A stretch of DNA of 5,056 nt from an uncultured Pyrinomonas sp. GTDB taxonomy: Bacteria > Acidobacteriota > Blastocatellia > Pyrinomonadales > Pyrinomonadaceae. Location: assembly GCA_937135995.1 (NCBI GenBank), contig CAKZOF010000003.1:1-5056 (forward strand). Direction: 5' to 3'. Each line of letters starts with the position of its first letter. Position 1 is the first letter of the stretch. The position numbers were made by a program, and so were the translations under genes. The notes beneath the pieces are model-generated. The model was not told where the DNA came from. It did not search any database and saw only the letters and a list, made by a program, of their open reading frames with translations. Below, in pieces: positions 4,358 to 5,056 of the stretch.

Positions 4358-5056
4358 TCAGGCCCGTTCAGTGGCGGGCACGTCGGCGTTCGCCGTCCCT
4401 TCCTCTGGCCGTTCGTCGAAAGCACGCGCACATAGGTAGATCGCCTTGCGCCCGCGATGAGAGACCAACTCGGCGCGGAACTTGACCGAGCCGCCGACGC
4501 TCACCTCGATTGGGCGATCCACGGGGTGGTCTAGTTTGAGCACGTCGCCGGGCGCGATGCGCAACAGATCTTCCAGCGGCACCTTGGTGCCGCGCGCTTC
4601 GGCAGCGATCGGGAAAGAGACCAGCGCCAGCGTATCGAGCAGAGCGCGCGTCTGCTCCGGAGGCACGTCGCGGTTGCGCGAATAGAGCGAGCGATTGAAC
4701 TTCTGGATGATCGGCTCGAGCGTGACCGCCGGGATGCACAGGCTCATGTGGCCGCGCGCCTCGCCGATCTGCATGTGAAAGACGATCGAAAGGACGACTT
4801 CGTTCGGCGCGACGATCTGCAACATTTGCGGGCGCGTCTCGCGGCCGACGATCTGCAGATCGAGTTCGATCAACGGTCGCCACGCTTCGCGCAGGTCGTC
4901 TGCGACTAATTTCAGGAAGGCTTCGAGAATCTTCTGCTCGATCTCGGTGACGGCGCGCGCCTCGCCCAACGGGATGCCAGGACCGCCGAGCATGCGGTCG
5001 ATGATCGGGAAAGCGATCGACGGATTCAGTTCGATAATCGCCAGCCCCTGCAACGG
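4358..5056 (-). CDS. fliM: Flagellar motor switch protein FliM, 3' part (5' end outside window)
   Basis: FliM is the middle component of the flagellar C ring. It links FliG to FliN on the cytoplasmic side of the motor and receives CheY-P. The last 232 residues are visible. They start inside the middle (CheC-like) domain: a GGPG motif at visible residues 24-27 matches the GGxG element of FliM that contacts FliG, followed by the family signature TEIEQKI (37-43). A SpoA/FliN-like C-terminal domain occupies about 147-212 (LLRIAPGDVLKLDHPV, then a conserved glycine-rich turn), and an acidic 20-residue tail ends in ATERA. The reading frame stays open to the window edge, so the N-terminal CheY-binding peptide cannot be checked. 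A TTG at 5053 is an internal Leu codon of the conserved PLQGLAII segment, not a start. The stop TGA lies 39 bp before the FliN-like gene, as expected for one transcript. Confidence 0.95.
   Translation of the reverse strand, partial: PLQGLAIIELNPSIAFPIIDRMLGGPGIPLGEARAVTEIEQKILEAFLKLVADDLREAWRPLIELDLQIVGRETRPQMLQIVAPNEVVLSIVFHMQIGEARGHMSLCIPAVTLEPIIQKFNRSLYSRNRDVPPEQTRALLDTLALVSFPIAAEARGTKVPLEDLLRIAPGDVLKLDHPVDRPIEVSVGGSVKFRAELVSHRGRKAIYLCARAFDERPEEGTANADVPATERA

Overview
This window is part of a flagellar operon of a bacterium. Every supported gene lies on the minus strand, so the reading order runs from high to low coordinates: fliM (3' part only) – fliN-like – a small membrane gene – flgF – flgG – flgA – flgH (first 37 codons only). 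The DNA is GC-rich (about 60% by eye). Genes for the P-ring/L-ring chaperone FlgA and, by position, the L-ring protein FlgH point to a Gram-negative, two-membrane cell. The phylum cannot be fixed from this window. An Acidobacteriota-like or deltaproteobacterial-like lineage is possible, but that is a low-confidence guess from gene style.

Layout: 4358-5056 holds the end of FliM and 3452-4318 a FliN protein with an extra N-terminal domain; both are C-ring (rotor switch) components. 3042-3437 encodes a membrane-anchored coiled-coil protein with a helix-turn-helix-like tail. 2208-3029 and 1313-2101 encode the rod proteins FlgF and FlgG. 280-1239 encodes exported FlgA. 1-112 encodes the exported N-terminus of the next gene, probably FlgH. 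The first four genes are closely packed (39, 14 and 12 bp gaps). The gaps before flgG (106 bp), flgA (73 bp) and flgH (167 bp) are wider and hold the non-coding structure: an 18-bp perfect palindrome and a duplicated copy of the flgF tail before flgG, a small hairpin at the flgG stop, and a 16-bp perfect palindrome, two more inverted repeats and an 11-bp tandem repeat before flgH. No stretch longer than 300 bases lacks a gene, and no tRNA, rRNA, CRISPR array, insertion sequence or convincing intrinsic terminator is visible.

How the genes work together: FliM and FliN form the cytoplasmic switch that responds to CheY-P and docks export cargo. FlgF and FlgG build the rod through the periplasm. 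FlgA helps assemble the P ring around the rod, and FlgH forms the outer-membrane L ring. The order thus moves from cytoplasm to outer membrane. No new defence, mobile or biosynthetic system is visible. The unusual points are the small membrane gene, the probable loss of CheC-type catalytic residues in the FliN-like protein, the flgF tail duplication, and palindromes just upstream of the two genes whose products are needed in high copy.
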